Source of the DNA: Mesorhizobium sp. AR02
GTDB taxonomy: Bacteria > Pseudomonadota > Alphaproteobacteria > Rhizobiales > Rhizobiaceae
Direction of reading: 5' to 3'
Assembly (NCBI RefSeq): GCF_024746835.1
Contig: NZ_CP080531.1
Location: 5,228,001-5,292,000, forward strand
Length of the DNA: 64,000 nucleotides
Shown: positions 53,540 through 61,761 of the stretch, in pieces
How the letters are laid out: the number at the start of each line of letters is the position of its first letter
Numbering within the stretch: position 1 is the first letter of the stretch
Notes under the pieces: generated by a model
What the model saw: only the letters and a program-made list of their open reading frames with translations
What the model was told of the DNA's origin: nothing
Databases searched by the model: none
Position numbers and translations under genes: made by a program

Positions 53540-55050
53540 CTTGGGTTCCTCGCCCCCGCAAAGCGGCTACGGAATGCACACATCTAGGAGTGGGGTGCGG
53601 CGGATTGACTCTCGGCTTGAGGAGGGCTGGCGGTCTCGGCTTTCGGCGTGATTCTGTGTCAGGCACTTTGCTTGATTCGAGGTGTCGCATGCTTGTTGAG
53701 CAACCGTCGCTGGGCCGTTTCGGGGATTTGCGCCTCGACAAAAGGGGGCGATGCTGCTCGACCGCATGGTTGCGCGCCAAGATATCTGCCTGCGCCGGCT
53801 TGGCGAGGGCCGGCGGGCGCAGGAGGTCGGGTTCCATCGCCTGCTGGCCAATGACAAGGTGACGATCGAGCGGTTGATCCAAGGCTGGAGCGAACAGACG
53901 GTGTCTGCAGCCGCCGAGCGGCATGTGCTGGCGATCCAGGACACCAGCGAGATCACCTTTGCCACCACGCCCGAGCGGCGACGCGGCCTGGTGCATGCGA
54001 TGGTGGCCATCGATGCGGTGAGCGGCGGTTGTCTGGGGCTGGTGGCCGGCAGCGTCTACACGCGCAAGGGCCGGGTCGAGACACCGCACGCCAAGCGCTC
54101 GCTCAAGGACAAGGAATCGCGCCGCTGGATCGACACGGCCCTTCAGGCCAGAAGCGTGCTGGCCAAAGCCGCCACTGTTACGATCGTGGCCGACCGCGAG
54201 AGCGACATCTATGCCGAATGGGCGACACTGCCCGGCGGCAATGTCCACCTTTTGACGCGTGTGATGCACGATCGTGCCGTAGCGGGCGGCGGTACTTTGT
54301 CGAGCGTGACGGCAGCGCTGCCGTTCGTGGCCGCGCGCAGGCTTGAGTTGTTGGCCACGCACAAGCGGGCGGCACGCAGCACCCAGGTGAGCCTGCGCTT
54401 CAGCAAGGTCGAGGTGTGCCGTCCCGACAATCCCGGCGCCAGGGATTTGCCGAAGACCGTGACGCTGAACCTTGTCGAAGTCGTCGAACTTGGTCCTCCA
54501 GCCGCGGCCGAGCCAGTGCACTGGCGTCTGCTCACCACCCATGAGATCAGCGACGTCGCCGCCGCCTGGCAGATCGTCGACTGGTACAGGCGGCGCTGGA
54601 CCATCGAGCAGTTGTTCCGTCTGATGAAGACGCATGGCCTGCGCCTCGAGGACAGCCAACTCGCCAGCGCCGAGGTGTTGGTCAAGCTCGCCGCCATCGC
54701 CACCAAGGCTGCGGCGGTTATCCTGCAACTCGTCCAGGCCCGCGAAGGCATTGGTGGCGAACACGCCGCCAATGCCTTCAGCACTTCCGACATCGCCGTG
54801 CTCGACAGCCTCGATGCCAGCTATCAAGGTCGCACTGCCTTGCAAAACAACCCGCACCCAAGGCACAGTCTCGCATGGGCCGCCTGGATCATTGCCCGCC
54901 TTGGCGGCTGGAATGGCTATCCCTCCTCCAAACCACCTGGTCCCATCACCTTCCGACACGGCCTCGAATACTTCCGTGCCATCGCAAAAGGCTGGGAACT
55001 CAGAGATGTGTGCATTCCGTAGCCACTTTCGTGGGGGCGAGGAACCCAAG
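53540..55050 (+). mobile_element. IS4-family insertion sequence with ~46-bp inverted repeats
   Basis: The ends are 46-47-bp inverted repeats with about five differences: CTTGGGTTCCTCGCCCC... through GGCTACGGAATGCACACATCT on both sides (53,540-53,585 and 55,004-55,050). The 1.5-kb element carries one transposase in two overlapping frames. No matching target duplication was found next to the ends, so it may be old or have been rearranged against the neighbouring IS. Confidence 0.88.
53689..55022 (+). CDS. IS4-family transposase, expressed across a -1 frame change
   Basis: The long frame from 53,751 encodes 423 residues of an IS4 transposase: VLAIQDTSEI (first Asp), TIVADRESDIY (second Asp) and the YREK-like block WYRRRWTIEQLFRLMKTHG (Glu). 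Family members start with a FGDxRLDxR segment, which here lies in the preceding frame (MLVEQPSLGRFGDLRLDKRG). The two meet at GACAAAAGGGGGCG (53,737-53,750). A -1 slip on AAAAGGGGG would join them as DKRG-AMLLDRM, either by programmed frameshifting or through loss of one G. The stop is inside the right inverted repeat. Confidence 0.82.
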
Positions 55051-55060
55051 CTGGATTGCC

Positions 55061-55945
55061 CTACTTCCCCGCCATGTGATCCGCCAGCGTCTGCGCTTGA
55101 GCCAGCAGCGCGGGGAAGGCCGCATCCGCCGGCAGGCTCTTGCCCAGGCAGGCGCGGAAGTCGTTGTCGCCTTTCGTCCAGGCGGCGTTGGCGGCATCGG
55201 ATGTGTTTTCGTCGCTGTCGTCGGTGGCCTGCTTGGCCAGTTTCTGGGCGGCGGCGTCGGCGGCGGTCCACACGGCGTCGCAGGCGGCGATCTTCGGGAT
55301 GGCCGGTGCCGCGGGCGCTTCGGCGATCAGGACGCTGATGCCCTTGACGACCGTGACGACGACCTTCTGGTCGTAGTTCGGCCCGACATCCTGCGCCCAG
55401 CCGCCGAGCCGGGCGATCGCCATGTCGGCGCCGTCAGGCTTCTTCAGCGCAAAATCGAGCGTACTGGTGAAGGCGGCGTCGCTGCCGATGGCCTGGGTGT
55501 AGAAGGCATCGAGCTTCAGCGCCGCGTCGACGCTGGTGGGCAGTTTGAGATCGGCGTCCGTCTCGGCGGCGCGCGACTTGAGCCAGCGCTCGACCAGACC
55601 GCGCGTCGATGCCACGATGCTGGGGCCATCCTCGGTGCCGTGGCGCAGTCCGTCCAGCATGCCGAAGCCGACATCGGAGGAACTGAGGCTTTCGATATTG
55701 ATCGTGCCGGCCGCCGGAAAATCCTTGACGGTGAAGGGGCCAAGTAGGGTGGTGAGACGCTTTTCGAGATCGGCGCGCGCCTTTTCATTGGCCGCATCGA
55801 GCGTTTCCACCGGAGTGTTCGCACTCTCCATCGCCGCGATGGCCGCAATCGCCTTGTCGCGCGCGGCGATGTAATCGTCCTCGGGTGTGGCGGCAAAAGC
55901 CGCACTGCTCGCGAGTGCAAACATGACCGTCCAGACCAACCGCAT
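55061..55945 (-). CDS. Exported protein of unknown function
   Basis: A 294-residue periplasmic protein with signal peptide MRLVWTVMFALASSAAFA. The mature part is mostly helical and Ala-rich (YIAARDKAIAAIAAMESAN, NEKARADLEKRLTTLLG), has a VGPNYDQKVVVTVVKGISVLIAEAP core and two C-terminal cysteines (IAACDAVW, FRACLGKS). I do not recognise a named family. Its end is ten bases from the right end of the IS4 element, so the IS probably landed in the 3' flank without damage to the frame. Confidence 0.68.
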   Translation of the reverse strand: MRLVWTVMFALASSAAFAATPEDDYIAARDKAIAAIAAMESANTPVETLDAANEKARADLEKRLTTLLGPFTVKDFPAAGTINIESLSSSDVGFGMLDGLRHGTEDGPSIVASTRGLVERWLKSRAAETDADLKLPTSVDAALKLDAFYTQAIGSDAAFTSTLDFALKKPDGADMAIARLGGWAQDVGPNYDQKVVVTVVKGISVLIAEAPAAPAIPKIAACDAVWTAADAAAQKLAKQATDDSDENTSDAANAAWTKGDNDFRACLGKSLPADAAFPALLAQAQTLADHMAGK

Positions 55946-56290
55946 GACAGAACCTTTCTTCGTGGCGGATCAACAGGTCAGGCAGCCATCGGGCAGCTTT
56001 GCGGCTATTGCGCGGCAGGAAACGTCGAGGCGAAACATCCTGATCGGGGAGGGACAGCAAGCGCCGCCATTAACCATCAGTTAACTATCCGATCGCCTTT
56101 GACTCAAATTTGATGGATACTGTTTCTGGGCCAAACGAGGCTGCTCGAGCGGCTGGAGAAGACAGCAATTATAAGCCTGGCGCGCAGCATTCGTTGGTGT
56201 GCTGCAGTCCGGATTAAAGAAAGAAGCGACGGACCACCGTCGCCTTGCGGGAGGCGTCAGCATCACTCTTTGATGAGGATCGCCAGAATA

Positions 56291-56572
56291 ATGAAGATCG
56301 AAGATGCGGTTACTGCTGTAACAGCCGAGGCCAGCGCTCTGTTGTCGTGTCTCGGCCAGCCCGTCGTCGCCTATCACGTCACGGCAATCATGCGAGAGGC
56401 CGACCTGGAACACGCCCGGCAGATGCAGCTCGCCCTGATGCGGCGAAGCATCGAGGCGCTCGTCGATGACGGCCTGGAGGACGTGGCCGCTGAGCGGTTT
56501 GCGTCGCAGTTCGATGGGCGAGTTGGATCGACGTGGAGACTGCTGCACGCTTCGGATGGCGTGGCGCACTGA
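56291..56572 (+). CDS. Small helical orphan protein, duplicated locus
   Basis: A 93-residue protein (MKIEDAVTAVTAEASALLSC to WRLLHASDGVAH), probably cytoplasmic and helical, with HARQMQLALMRRSIEALVDDGLEDVAAERF in its middle. I know no function. The 3' two-thirds and ~50 bp beyond are repeated at 58,345-58,549. Another ATG lies seven codons upstream (MMRIARI). It begins the accessory stretch that leads to the retron. Confidence 0.58.
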   Translation: MKIEDAVTAVTAEASALLSCLGQPVVAYHVTAIMREADLEHARQMQLALMRRSIEALVDDGLEDVAAERFASQFDGRVGSTWRLLHASDGVAH

Positions 56573-56624
56573 CCTCGGCCAGACGGGCCTCGATCGAGCT
56601 CTGATTGTCCGTGTTGCCAATGGC
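56415..56624. repeat. ~205-bp direct repeat, left copy
   Basis: From GGCAGATGCAGCTCGCCCTG to GTGTTGCCAATGGC, about 85% identical to 58,345-58,549. The pair brackets ~1.7 kb with three small orphan genes, ending 135 bp before the retron RNA. Confidence 0.85.
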
Positions 56625-57077
56625 GGATCAATCAAGTCGGCTCCCGCCGGCTGCGTGCGAGAAGCCGTTTCAGGAAATATGAAAATCCCAAGGCAAGTCG
56701 CGGACGCCTGGCGCCCCCTATCAGCGCCCTGAGGAGGGCGTGTCTTGCCAAAGTCCGAAAGGGAGGCCTGCTCAACGTTCCATAGCGAGCGCATGAAATC
56801 CAAGGAGCAGAAGGGCGGAAAGTGCGTCGCTGGCTAGGTCGGTCACGGTTTTGATAGATTGAGCTGGGAACCGTCCCGATTTGACATCCTCTTTCAGCAA
56901 CCCGTGGCCATCTGTCCCTCCCATGAAATCGCTGAATCGTATTGCTCTCGGCCGCCTTTGAAACCCTGTCGGCGATATCGTCGGCGATTATAGGATCGTC
57001 GCAAAAATGATGTCTCGTGACACCCGACGCCAAAAATAGAGCATGGTCTGTGCGGCCTCTGGCCTTTGGGAGGTTCA
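56573..57077 (+). other. Intergenic stretch without a convincing gene
   Basis: Only the tail of the direct repeat (to 56,624) is recognisable. Open frames on the minus strand are long but Arg/Ser-rich, without ribosome sites, and look like shadows or decayed DNA. Confidence 0.4.
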
Positions 57078-57383
57078 TCACCATCTCTCGCGATACGGTT
57101 TCTGTCGTTCGGATGAGTGCAATTTTCGGTGGGCCGTTACGGTGTCGATCTCGACGATGACTCGAGCGCTAATCTTGACAGTTATCTTACCGGCCTCATC
57201 ATCGATGCGCGTTACGTGCCCCGTTATCGCCACCTTGTCGCCAGGCTTCGCTTTCCGCGGAGGCTCAATGGCAAATGGGAGGCTGTGGCTTGGAATGCTC
57301 ACGCACGCTCGGCCACTCCGACGAACCATCAGGATAGTCGCCGTCAGTGCCACCTCATCGCCGATATCTATGCTCCGTCCCAT
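57078..57383 (-). CDS. Small OB-fold-like orphan protein
   Basis: A 101-residue protein with beta-rich pattern: MGRSIDIGDEVALTATILMVRR, then SLPFAIEPPRKAKPGDKVAITGHVTRIDDEAGKITVKI. Two similar halves (IGDEVALTATIL and PGDKVAITGHVT) suggest an OB-like or SH3-like barrel, which is inference. GGAA lies eleven bases before the ATG. It is an orphan gene in the segment bracketed by the direct repeats. Confidence 0.58.
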   Translation of the reverse strand: MGRSIDIGDEVALTATILMVRRSGRACVSIPSHSLPFAIEPPRKAKPGDKVAITGHVTRIDDEAGKITVKISARVIVEIDTVTAHRKLHSSERQKPYRERW

Positions 57384-57494
57384 GCTTAGATTCCGGCGCT
57401 GATGATGAGTTAATCAATCACTGAACCCCGTTCTGCGTCAGGCGGGCGGGCGTCGAGAGGCGTCGGAGACCAAATACATTCCGATGGCAGACCG

Positions 57495-57812
57495 CTATAT
57501 CCATCTGCTTATACGAGTGCCCGCCTGCTGGAGGAACCGACCGAGCTCCCTGGCTCTTAATGCATCTGCTATTTGGCTGATCTTTCTGATCGCCTTATGG
57601 TCGTTAGATGCTGTCCGCGCCAACGGCGGACAGCGCAGCCCTAGGCGCATGCGTTGTGTGTTCGCGAAGGCAATCGCATCGCGCTCACGCCTAAATTGGT
57701 GGAAAGTTTCCTGGTCGTTCTCGCATACGCGGACAAACCAACCACCAAAACCCTCCGACAGCTCCACGGAGGTTTCGGGGCAATCGCTATCATACTGAGG
57801 GTGAACAGGCAT
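57495..57812 (-). CDS. Small orphan protein of unknown function
   Basis: A 105-residue protein: MPVHPQYDSDCPETSVELSEGF at the start, WFVRVCENDQETFHQFRRERDAIAFANTQRMRLG in the middle. The FxxERDAxxFAxxQRxRLG pattern resembles small rhizobial proteins with a single alpha/beta unit, but I know no function. AGGAAGCGCC gives the ribosome site. A second orphan gene on the same strand follows 111 bp on. Confidence 0.6.
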   Translation of the reverse strand: MPVHPQYDSDCPETSVELSEGFGGWFVRVCENDQETFHQFRRERDAIAFANTQRMRLGLRCPPLARTASNDHKAIRKISQIADALRARELGRFLQQAGTRISRWI

Positions 57813-58076
57813 GGCGCTTCCTGCATCGCAGCCGAAACGACGTCCCATCAAAAATAACCGTCAACAATGAATATGCTGTGACAGGCACAACGGATAATGC
57901 GCGAACGGGCTCTGGATCCACGTCCAGGCCCACGCTTGGACGGCACTGAGGGCGAAGCGACCGGCTACGCGAAGGGTCAACGGGGGATTTTCACCCAGGC
58001 GAAATTTCAACCTAAGCCAGCTTGTATGTGTCGAAAAGTTGCACGATTGTCGGTTGTTCGATGATGTGGGTATCCG

Positions 58077-58274
58077 ATGAAGCGTAAGGACAGGGCACGG
58101 CCTTTCGTGCCAACTGAGATCCACGTTAGCACCGTCGAGGATGACAGGGGTACGCTCGGTATCCTCTCGATCCAGACGACCGAGGGCATGGTTGAGATCG
58201 CGATTGATCGCCAAGCCGCCGACGCGATCGTGAATGCCATCGGCGCAATCCGGACGAAGCTGGACCAGAGCTAA
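58077..58274 (+). CDS. Small orphan protein upstream of the retron
   Basis: A 65-residue protein (MKRKDRARPFVPTEIHVST through AADAIVNAIGAIRTKLDQS): basic head, two or three strands (GTLGILSIQTTEGMVEIAI) and a C-terminal helix. No signal or membrane segment. Codon use is protein-like; no function is known to me. It points toward the retron, which starts 410 bp downstream, but the repeat copy lies between them. Confidence 0.5.
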   Translation: MKRKDRARPFVPTEIHVSTVEDDRGTLGILSIQTTEGMVEIAIDRQAADAIVNAIGAIRTKLDQS

Positions 58275-58344
58275 GAAAGCAGGCGGGGCCAAGAGGTAGC
58301 GGGAACATATCGAAAGAAATCGCACCGTCCTGTGTTCTGCCAAC

Positions 58345-58503
58345 CCGCGGCAGATGCAACTCGCCCTGATGCGGCGAAGCATCGAGGCGCTTGTCGATGA
58401 CGGGCTGGAGGATGTGGCCGCGGAGCATTTCGCCTCGCAGTTCCATGGTCGTCTCGGCTCGGCCTGGAGGCTACTGCACGCATCCGACGGAGTGGCGCAC
58501 TGA
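58345..58503 (+). pseudogene. Truncated copy of the 93-residue orphan gene
   Basis: An in-frame remnant from MQLALMRRSIEALVDDGLEDVAAEHF to LHASDGVAH and TGA, matching the last ~50 residues of the gene at 56,291-56,572. The N-terminal third is missing. Similarity continues to 58,549, past the stop, so this is a DNA-level duplication. Confidence 0.82.
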
Positions 58504-58684
58504 TCTCGGCCAAACCGTCGTCGATCGAGTTGTCCGTGTTGCCAATGGCATGCCGTCTTGCGGACAACATGTTCACCGCAATTGAATACATTCTGGCTAG
58601 TCGATTCGTCGACTGGTAGCAAACGCCTGTTGATAAGCAGGGATCTACCCTTGCATCAGAAATCCCGGTTTGCTCAATCAGTAT

Positions 58685-58829
58685 TGGCTTGCGGATAGAT
58701 TTTTCTGTGGGGGTTCTTCACAGGTGAAACCAACACGGCCTTAGTGCTGCCCGAAGAGCGACGACGAGAAGCAGCATTATAACGGTATAATGGCAATACG
58801 CGAAATCGCGTAGGAGTATCCGCAAGCCA
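58685..58829 (+). ncRNA. Retron msr-msd RNA
   Basis: A 145-nt element bounded by perfect 13-bp inverted repeats: a1 TGGCTTGCGGATA (58,685-58,697) and a2 TATCCGCAAGCCA (58,817-58,829). The G right after a1 (58,698) fits the branching guanosine. The msr part holds the hairpin CTGTG-N9-CACAG (58,705-58,723). The msd part holds a long stem (TGCTGC 58,745-58,750 with GCAGCA 58,771-58,776, extendable by three pairs) and TACGCG-AAAT-CGCGTA (58,797-58,812). It ends four bases before the RT start codon. This layout is that of known retrons, where the RNA primes and templates msDNA. Confidence 0.88.
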
Positions 58830-58833
58830 CCCA

Positions 58834-60597
58834 ATGAACATCGTATCGCTGAAGCTTGAGCAATACCGAAAGGCAACCAGCCTAATTGATATCGCTAATA
58901 TTCTGGCGTTGGAGCCGGCGCATATCTCTTTCGCGCTGTACAAGCTCGACAAGCCCGGCTTTGCGGCGAAATATACCGAGTTCAATGTCGCCAAGAAGGC
59001 TGGTGGGGTACGCACTATTAAGGCGCCCCACAAAGCCCTGAAGGCAGTCCAGAAACGGCTGGCTCAAGATCTATTGATGATAGAGGAACAGCTCGAAACG
59101 ACGCGGGTCAAAAAATCCGACTGCATCCTCGCGCACGGCTTCAAGAAAAAGCTTTCCATCATGACCAATGGTGAGAACCATCGCCATCGCCGGTACGTCT
59201 TCAATATCGATCTGAAGGACTTCTTCCCAACGATTAATTTTGGCCGAGTACGCGGCTTCTTCATGAAGCATGAGGCTTTCGAATTGCATAAATCTGTCGC
59301 AACCCTCCTCGCGCAGATTGCTTGCCACAACAACCAACTGCCTCAGGGTAGTCCCTGCTCGCCGGTAATCTCCAATCTCATTGCAAGCGTTCTCGATATC
59401 AGGCTCAACGAATTGGCCCATCGATACAATTGCACTTACACGCGGTACGCCGACGACATCACGTTCTCGACCAGCGAACGGAATTTCCCCACCGTGATAG
59501 GTCGGCGCGATGTCGAGAGCATCAACCTGTGGGAGGCAGGACCGAGGCTGCTGAAGGCCATTCAGCGTGCGGGATTCGAACTGAACCCGACTAAGACACG
59601 TATGCAGCACAGCTATTCCCGACAGGAAGTGACCGGGGTAGTCGTCAACCAGAAGGTGAATATCGCTGCGGACTACTACGCCGAAGTCGCCGCCATGTGT
59701 CATCACCTCTTCATGGATGGCGAGTGCTTTACCAAGATATCAGGCGTGAAGCAGCCTTTTCCCATCAAGAAGCTGCGGGGGCGGCTGGCCTACATCTATC
59801 AAGTCCGCGGTAAGGGCCCAAAAATCGCACAAAATGGCGAGGACGGCGAGGCGAAAGGTGCCCAGAGATTTTGGGCCAGCTTCAATCTGTTCGAGCGTTT
59901 CCTGAACTACGCCGATCTGTACGCGGTCGACCGTCCTCTCATCCTGTGCGAGGGCGTTACGGACAATATCTACATCAAGTCAGCGATTCAGGCTCTCGCC
60001 ACTGCTTATCCTACCCTCACCAACCCGGCCGGGGATCTTAAGGTCAAGCTATTCAAGTACACCAAAACCTCGACGGCGGTGCAGCAGTTGGGCGGAGGTA
60101 GCGGGGAACTCCTCAAGCTCATCACGAAATACCATCTGCGCACGAAGAAATTTAAAGCGGGCGGCAAGCATCCCCTTGTCGTAATCGTGGATTTCGACGA
60201 AGGGTCGAAAACCATCTTCAAGGAGGTCGAGAAAAAGACCGGCAAGAAGATTGGCACCCAGCCGTGGTTTCACTGGGACAAAAATCTCTACATCGTCCCG
60301 ATTCCGAAAGTAGGCGGGGTCGATACGCCGATTGAACGCCTATTCCCCCAAGCACTTCTCGACGAGCCTTTCGACGGAAAGACCTTCGATATAACAAACT
60401 CCGAAAAGGATGGGTCTAAGTTCTTTGGGAAGAAGGTTTTTGCAACAAAAGTTGTCGCTGCCAACAAAGGTACGATCAACTTCAATGGTTTCGACCCTCT
60501 CCTGGCCGCCGTTGTTGAAGTGATTGAACATCACAAGACGAAAATGGGATTGCCCCCCAGAGCAGCCGTTGGGCCAGTGGCTGCTGCTGCCCCTTAG
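58834..60597 (+). CDS. Retron reverse transcriptase fused to a TOPRIM domain
   Basis: The 587-residue protein has a retron RT (about 1-335): NIDLKDFFPTI with catalytic Asp126, NNQLPQGSPCSPVISNLI, the YADD site at 205-208, and the retron-specific VTG at 266-268. A C-terminal TOPRIM domain (about 365-560) follows: LILCEGVTDNIYI with Glu373 and VIVDFDEGS with Asp453/Asp455, as in OLD-type nucleases. The fusion resembles Ec67-type retrons, in which the TOPRIM part is the toxic effector held by msDNA and released on phage attack. The stop codon is formed by an IS630 insertion; without it the stop would be TAA in the same place, so the protein is complete. Confidence 0.92.
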   Translation: MNIVSLKLEQYRKATSLIDIANILALEPAHISFALYKLDKPGFAAKYTEFNVAKKAGGVRTIKAPHKALKAVQKRLAQDLLMIEEQLETTRVKKSDCILAHGFKKKLSIMTNGENHRHRRYVFNIDLKDFFPTINFGRVRGFFMKHEAFELHKSVATLLAQIACHNNQLPQGSPCSPVISNLIASVLDIRLNELAHRYNCTYTRYADDITFSTSERNFPTVIGRRDVESINLWEAGPRLLKAIQRAGFELNPTKTRMQHSYSRQEVTGVVVNQKVNIAADYYAEVAAMCHHLFMDGECFTKISGVKQPFPIKKLRGRLAYIYQVRGKGPKIAQNGEDGEAKGAQRFWASFNLFERFLNYADLYAVDRPLILCEGVTDNIYIKSAIQALATAYPTLTNPAGDLKVKLFKYTKTSTAVQQLGGGSGELLKLITKYHLRTKKFKAGGKHPLVVIVDFDEGSKTIFKEVEKKTGKKIGTQPWFHWDKNLYIVPIPKVGGVDTPIERLFPQALLDEPFDGKTFDITNSEKDGSKFFGKKVFATKVVAANKGTINFNGFDPLLAAVVEVIEHHKTKMGLPPRAAVGPVAAAAP

Positions 60598-61639
60598 AGC
60601 GGTTCGCGTTTTATCTGAATCGGGATTCCCAAGATTGAGCAAATCAGATTCGATGTTCTGACCGTTGGAGGTCGGGACAGATGGCGAAGCCTTATTCGAT
60701 GGATCTGCGAGAGCGGGCACTGGCTCGCCTTGAGGAAGGCGAGACGAGTCGCGAGGTGGCTGCGGCGCTGAAGGTGGCAGTGTCGAGCGTGATCAAGTGG
60801 GCGGCGCGCAAGCGTCGGTTGGGCAGTGCGGCCCCTGGCAAGATGGGCGGTCATCGGCCCTATCTGATCGATGGGGAGCACCGTGCTTTCGTCCTGAGCG
60901 AGGTCGAGCGAGATGCCAACATAACGCTTCATCAATTGACGGCGGCATTGGCGGAACGGGGTCTCATCATCCACCCTGCGAGCGTCGGTCGCTTCCTGCA
61001 TCGTGAGGGCAAGAGTTTTAAAAAAAACCATTCTGCCGGCCGAGCAGCTCAAGCCAAAGCTGATGCGCCGGCGGGCGCAATGGATGCGCTACCAGACCCG
61101 CATTGACCCTACTCGCCTGGTCTTCCTGGATGAAACATGGGTCAAGACCAACATGGCGCCATTGCGCGGCTGGGGTGTGCGCGGCAAGCGGCTGATGGCC
61201 CACGCGCCATATGGTCATTGGAAGACGATGACCTTCATCGCCGCGCTGCGGCATGATCGGGTGGAGGCGCCTTGGGTCATTGACGGACCCATCAATGCGC
61301 AGGCCTTCCGCGCCTATGTCGAAACCGAACTCATCAAAACACTGAAGCCGGGTGACATCGTCATTCTCGACAATCTCGGTTCTCACAAGGGCCAAGCCGT
61401 CCGCGATATCGTCAGGGCCGCTGGCGCAAGGCTCTTCTTCCTGCCGCCCTATAGCCCAGACCTCAATCCAATCGAGAAGCTGTTCGCCAAGCTCAAGCAC
61501 TGCATGCGGCGTGCCGCCAAACGAAGCATCCAGGCCGTACACAACGCCATCGCCAACACCCTTGACGACGTTACCCCAAACGAATGTAACAACTACATCG
61601 AAAGCGCAGGCTATAAGTCAACCTAAATGCGAACCGCTC
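60597..61639 (+). mobile_element. IS630-family insertion sequence in the retron stop codon
   Basis: The element has terminal inverted repeats GAGCGGTTCGC on both ends and is flanked by TA on each side (60,595-60,596 and 61,640-61,641), the TA target duplication of IS630/Tc1-mariner elements. Its first G completes the TAG that ends the retron RT gene. Length is ~1.04 kb with one transposase in two frames. Confidence 0.92.
60681..61626 (+). CDS. IS630-family transposase across a frame change at A8
   Basis: The first frame encodes the helix-turn-helix half (MAKPYSMDLRERALARLEEGETSREVAAAL to LHREGKSFKK). The second encodes the DDE half: TRLVFLDETWVKTNM (Asp), GDIVILDNLGSHKG (Asp) and YSPDLNPIEKLFAKLK (Glu). 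They meet at eight A's (61,020-61,027). One fewer A, or slippage in transcription, joins them as SFKKTILPAEQ. Overlapping frames joined by slippage at A runs are common in this family, so the IS may be active. The stop lies close to the right inverted repeat. Confidence 0.9.
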
Positions 61640-61761
61640 TAATATGTGGAATTGGCAGCGAGAGATTTGATGTCTCGAATAAGAGGTACGACGGAGTAGC
61701 TGGCAATCTCGACGTTGAAGGACTTCTCCGGCGACTCCTGGCCATGACAAGCCGCCGCCAA

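Noticed and set aside
53335..53583. N-terminal extension of the ISAs1 transposase to an upstream ATG
   Set aside because: It would run out of the element, through the target duplication and into the neighbouring IS4 end; the ribosome site and homology place the start at 53,334.
56632..57084. Minus-strand frame of 150 codons in the gap after the first direct repeat
   Set aside because: No ribosome site, Arg/Ser/His-rich composition and no domain; not enough to call a gene, although no other gene covers this region.
57861..58622. Minus-strand frame of 253 codons across the orphan genes and repeat copy
   Set aside because: It runs through the duplicated remnant and has no recognisable domain or start site; it reads as the complement of plus-strand coding DNA.
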